Below are positions 59,806 to 64,000 of a DNA stretch of 64,000 bases, piece after piece. The notes beneath the pieces are model-generated. The model made no database searches, was not told where the DNA came from, and worked only from the letters and a program-made list of their open reading frames with translations. How positions within the stretch are numbered: the first letter of the stretch is position 1; each line of letters starts with the position of its first letter. The DNA is from Puccinia triticina (Eukaryota; Basidiomycota; Pucciniomycetes; Pucciniales; Pucciniaceae): NCBI RefSeq assembly GCF_026914185.1, contig NC_070560.1, forward strand, positions 5,323,501 through 5,387,500. Direction: 5' to 3'. The translations under genes were made by a program, and so were the position numbers.

Positions 59806-60054
59806 TGTTAGAGTTCAGGATGCACGATGGCAAACTTTGGTGGTTATCTATGTACTTAGATCATATGTACATAGATGTTTTAGCTTCCGTCAGTGACAGG
59901 TCCAAACCCTAACCCTGTCACTGCCGGGCACGTACAGTCCAGCTCTTGCACGCCCGGGATCCTCTCTCTTTCCTCACCGAGATTGGATACCGGGATCGAC
60001 GCGTGGAGAGCTGACCGCCGCCGGACTGTACCGTGCAGTTTCCGAGCCTCTATA
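59806..60054 (+). repeat. Copia-3 3' LTR
   Basis: 249 bp from TGTTAGAG to CCTCTATA, preceded by the polypurine tract GGGAGGGGG and followed by the target copy CTATG. Confidence 0.9.
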
Positions 60055-60971
60055 CTATGTAAGCCATTCATCTCCTTCGGAGACTCGTCGTGGACTCGTG
60101 CCTCCTCGAAGAGGCTTATCCAACATGTCCTCCCACCCTTTTTTCGCGCCCACAACCGCGTCCACGCTCAGCGATTAACGTGTATCCGGTGCAACGGTGG
60201 GAAGGCGGCGGCCAGATCAAACACTCATCTCTGGTTCTCAAAATGAGGTTCTCATCCTCATCCCTAATGAGTTGAGTTGTAATCGGCCTTGGGTCACCCA
60301 TATTGACCTATGAGCCCCCCTCCGACGCAGTCAAAGACTGAGGTAAGAGATGCATGCGAAGGCACCTCTAGACTGCAAGTGCCGCTTTGTGTTTCAAATC
60401 CCGCTTCGAATCCCGATCCCGGAATCCCTCAGCTGCCCCGCCTCAGAAACCCACCTCGGAACCCACACCGCTACAGCACTCCAAATCTAGTAACTCAGTA
60501 ACCGAGTAAATATGAAATAGACATCACAGTAACCCGTGCGGCGTCAAGAGACGATGTTGCTCCTAGTTGGTCCATATTGGTAAATGCCTTTCTTGCTTGG
60601 TCACATCTACATTAACTTAGCGATGTATCTGATTCAGAAGGGGCTCTCCGTCCCGCAGGGACCCTACTGAGAGGAAGTGCAAAATCAAGTCCTAGAACTG
60701 AACATATGTATCATTTGCTTTGTTCTACGCGAAACATCTTTTTGAGAAAGAGTTTAGCTGTTTTTTTTTTTTTTTTTTGAGAGAGAGAGTATAGCATTTT
60801 TTCATTTGCTTCATTGTAACAGAAACTTTTTTTTTCTATTTCCTTTCGAGAGAGAAAGGCAAGTGAAGGAATGATGACCGTAAATTCAATGAGAGAAAGT
60901 AAAACACAAGTATAGCATGGTGTTTAGGGGGATGCAACAGTTTGGGTATTTGCTCTTCGTGTTGCGGCTGG
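60055..60971. other. Intergenic region with poly-T and GA-repeat
   Basis: No gene is recognised. A run of about 19 T followed by GAGAGAGAGAG lies at 60761-60790, and a second short T run near 60827. Such a tract can be the tail of an old retro-inserted sequence on the minus strand, but no attached element was identified. Confidence 0.4.
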
Positions 60972-63900
60972 CTAAACTGCTTCATTCTCATCGCGACCCA
61001 GCAAGTCATCCATATGTGACTCATCCAAATCGTCACTTCCAGCTGTTTCACCATCCGAGTCTTGATCGTTGAGCACCTCTTCTTCTAATATCAGATCAAC
61101 TTCAAGGCCTGACATCATGTCGTCATTATAAACATCCGATTCGAGGAATTCCATCAAGGCGAACCACGTGTGGGGTAGTGCTTCGCGACATATCAGTCGG
61201 GCCAACAGCATCTCGTTTACTGTCGCATGCCACTTGATAAGCAGTGCTTCGTGCTGTCGCTGGTAAATTTCCAACTCGCCACTTAGTAAGGCCGTACGAC
61301 TGTATTCTCCGAAAGTAGTCATTGGTGCATCGGGGCCGTCTTCTCCAAAAGTATTCCGAAGTACATCAGTCAGCCTGAGACTCATGGGACCTGAAAAATG
61401 TTGTTGTGGTGGTTAGTTAAACTCAGAGAAGAGCCGTGACGATATGAGCTAAGCAGCACTCAAGATGAAATCTACCTAGAATACATTGATCAATGCATGA
61501 TTTAACTTGATCCCTATGAGCCATCCCCCACGATACAGTCCTTCGCAACTCAATGCTTAATTGAGCAAGTTCCTCTTTTGACCGATCCAATGCAAGAACA
61601 GCGTGGATTCCAGATCGCACATGTGGATCGACGGCCCAGGGATCCTTTGACAAACACATGAAGCCATCATTCCAAAATGGGTCATCCAACGGGATCTTAA
61701 TGAAATGGGCATAGTCGAACGGTGCGTTTTCCGGCAAATCAAGTTGATCAGGACTGTGGTTTTTAAGGTAGTCGGTACGCCGAGCTAGGAATGCATTCAA
61801 AACAGATGTAACAGCTTTCTTCCGACGTTTAAGAGCATCGAAGATCTTCTCCTTCAAAACAGTGCCCAATCGGTCTCCTCGAGCCTTTGAATCGCGCAAA
61901 GGCTGCATCTCTCCCTGTATCTCCACAGCAGCTTTGTAGAGTGCAGCTTTAGCGCTCCAGAGTAGCCCCAACCTCCGCTGTTGATCCTCTAGGTAAGCAA
62001 AATGTGTGAATAAGTTAAAGATAGTTTCCTTTGTTCGGGGAGAACATAATTTAGCTCACTGTTATCGGGTTCTATAGCTCCGAAGTAAGGGCCTAGTTTT
62101 TCTGCTTCAGCTTCTTGCTTGGCCTGTAATTGTTGGACGTCACGTAATAGATTCATCATTTGGGCGGTATCCAAGTGAGTTTCTTTTTGCAAGCCTGTAA
62201 CAAAGGTCTCGCTTAATCAAGAAATATAATTAAGAAAAAAACTGTAAATTCAAAACACAGCGATCCAAATATACCACAAAATTTATTCACGTACGCAAGA
62301 GACTTCAATGTTTCACCGCGCTCAAAGAACTGGGCTTGATCCTCTTTTTGAGTGACCTCCTCCTGGTTTTGATTAATCTGGAAGTTTCGCTGAGATTGCC
62401 ATTGGGCTCGAAAGAATTCTACAGTGAAAAATGTACCCTGTACGTGCGGATTTGGCTGACACAGTAGTTTGTTGAGTTTCAGTTGAGCGTGTTTTTGGTT
62501 AGTAATTGCATTGCAGATTTTCCGCTTCAAAGTCAAAACTATAACAAAAAAATCAGTAGAGTTTAAAGTAAAGTGTCAATGGTTGATCCAAAAAAACATC
62601 CACATACGCAGCTTTTCCATTCCAAGGGAATTGTGGAATTCACCTCGATGATTGAGTGCACCAAGTCGATGATTCTGTGTTGCATATCTTAGCGGGCCCA
62701 CAAGAGGAGAGAGGCCAGACCATAAACGCTCCATACCCTCGCCATCGGTTAAACCCCATCCCTCATTATATCTGGGATTAAACTGCAGTTGACATGGCCA
62801 GTCATGAACATAAGAGTGAAAGACGGCCGTAGCAAATTTCATTCTTGGAAGATGTTCAGTTAGCAATTTGCGTGATTCGAAAAACTTCCCAAGGGTGCAA
62901 CCAATATCGTAAAGGATTCGCAACTGAGCGTTTGAATCCAGATCACCTAACAGGTGTTTTAGAATTGACATCGGCAGCCCACGTCCTTCCCCGGATTTGT
63001 GGATGTTGCAGAAGTAGATCACAGAATCGTGTCGACAACAGCATCCAAATATACCGGTGTCGTCACATCCTTTCCAAGTGCTTGAATTGCGGCGGTCATC
63101 AGCAGCCTTATGCTGCTCGGTGCATCGGTCTTTCTACTGAACAAAAAGAGAGGATTTTCATCAGGTGCTAGTATTAAATTCATGCAGCCAAAGCATTCAC
63201 TTGCCGCCTTCTGAGTCTTTTTTTGAGCTCTCTCATGTGTTAATATTTCGTCGTTGGCGGCTTTGATTTCTTCTGGAGGAATGAATAGATCAGGGGTTTG
63301 GAGTGGAAGGTGATTCTTGGCAGCCCTCTCATGGTGTCGATGTTGGAAATTCCCGTCAAGGCACAGGAAAATTTTGTTCGTGTCCTTTGGTTGTGATTCA
63401 TTGCTAACTGGAAGAGAAACTCCAAAACAAGCTGGGCACGATCGTTGGGCTAGAATATCTTGTGAAGAAATGGATGTTGATTTTTGTATCAAATCTTTCT
63501 CCATCCTCTTCAAGCGCCGATAAGCATCGACAGAACCTGAAAAACATCTCCGTAGTTCCCGAGGCTGAAAAAAAAATTAGATTGTTATCTATCAAGCATC
63601 AAAAATGATGGCACATACCTTCTTCGTCTCCTTACCACACAGCTTCATCAATCTTGATTCATTCCAACGGCGGATTACTTCGGTAAAAGGAGTGAGGTGA
63701 GAGTTACAAATATTCCATAGCAGATCATAGAAGTTCAGCAGACGAAGTGAAAATGCTGTCTGCGGAAAAACAGGAGTACTTGAGAGATATCCTTGAGCTA
63801 ATATGTGCATCGAGTCTGGAATGCAAGAGCAGAAAGAAATCTTTGTTCGTTCCTGGCCTGTGAGGTGTAATATAATGTGAGACTTTGTTAGCAAAATTTC

Positions 63901-64000
63901 AATTTGACATTTGTCTACTCATTCACCCATTATATCAATCAGATCAACTTCTCTCAAGTGCTTCTGTTCCGAAGTACATTTACAGAGATCCTTGGAGAAG
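60972..64000 (-). CDS. KDZ-family transposase, 5' end beyond the window
   Basis: A multi-exon minus-strand gene; approximate coding pieces are ~63500-63900, ~63180-63513, 62608-63133, ~62220-62540, ~61990-62190, ~61470-61970 and 60972-61385. The N-terminal part holds the conserved SCIPDSMHILAQGY and FLCLDGNFQHRHH blocks. The core has CTEQHKAADDRR, DDTG followed by CRHD, LYDIGCTLGKF, and HDWPCQLQFNPRYNEGWGL with GEGMERLWSGLSP, the usual KDZ acidic and Cys/His signature. The last exon is acidic. KDZ elements are DNA transposons common in basidiomycetes. No stop was seen inside the clear core, but exon ends are uncertain and integrity cannot be judged. Confidence 0.82.

Larger units (their letters stand above)
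49719..60054 (+). mobile_element. Ty1/Copia retrotransposon Copia-3, 5' LTR split by a LINE
   Basis: The 5' LTR starts at 49719 (TGTTAGAGTTCAGGA), is interrupted by the LINE at 49735-55191, and resumes to 55523. The 3' LTR is 59806-60054. The perfect 5-bp target duplication CTATG flanks the whole (49714-49718, 60055-60059). LTRs run TG to TA, as in Copia-1. Gag-protease (55598-57130) and the rest of pol (about 57124-59783) are in different frames, separated by a one-base shift. Confidence 0.93.

Noticed and set aside
1..64000. tRNA or rRNA genes
   Set aside because: I found no cloverleaf with the A and B box consensus and no rRNA-like conserved block by eye; a covariance-model scan would be decisive.

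Overview
The window is eukaryotic and reads as a repeat-dense fungal chromosome segment, most likely from a rust fungus (Pucciniales, possibly Puccinia). The basis is the mix of short-intron genes (introns of about 70-300 bp), a HapX-type iron regulator, a fungal zinc-finger regulator with a Fungal_trans-like region, and fungal transposon families: a KDZ transposase, a Tad-like LINE, several Copia lineages and a chromodomain Ty3/Gypsy element. Lineage is inference; no sequence search was possible.

Layout. 1-3.5 kb: partial, minus-strand Ty3/Gypsy pol with two in-frame stops. 3.5-10 kb: nested DNA transposons. A Mutator-like element (MULE, 3959-8842, perfect 10-bp target duplication) lies inside a 740-bp terminal-inverted-repeat element (3945-9574, perfect 9-bp target duplication). 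The MULE codes for a transposase whose C-terminus carries a ubiquitin-specific-protease-like domain. 11.1-13.6 kb: host C2H2/Fungal_trans-like transcription factor with a 22-nt micro-exon. 14.7-15.2 kb: palindromic, tandemly repeated structure. 16.2-16.9 kb: a second, uninterrupted copy of the 740-bp element. 17.4-18.5 kb (minus): two-exon gene for a probable membrane protein. 22.5-24.8 kb (minus): hapX homologue in four exons. 25.2-26.0 kb: four abutting miniature inverted-repeat elements (MITEs) upstream of hapX. 27 kb: degenerate Gag. 28-35 kb: palindromic satellite on either side of a complete but mutated Copia element (29036-34432). 35.1-37.9 kb: broken hAT transposase. 38-40.5 kb: non-coding repeats, including a PIF/Harbinger-type MITE. 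40.5-45.9 kb (minus): an apparently intact, young Copia element. 46.6-48.4 kb: long inverted repeat and a MITE. 48.8-49.4 kb (minus): proteasome assembly chaperone 3 homologue. 49.7-60.1 kb: a third Copia element whose 5' LTR is split by a LINE. 61-64 kb (minus): KDZ transposase running off the window edge.

Four host genes are supported: the transcription factor, the membrane protein, hapX and the PAC3-like chaperone. Everything else recognisable is mobile-element derived. Target-site duplications found by eye support seven insertions exactly: both nested DNA elements, the three Copia elements, the LINE and a hAT-type MITE. They allow the insertion order to be read directly. The most unusual object is the MULE transposase-protease fusion. 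Splice sites were assigned by eye from GT..AG and reading-frame continuity.
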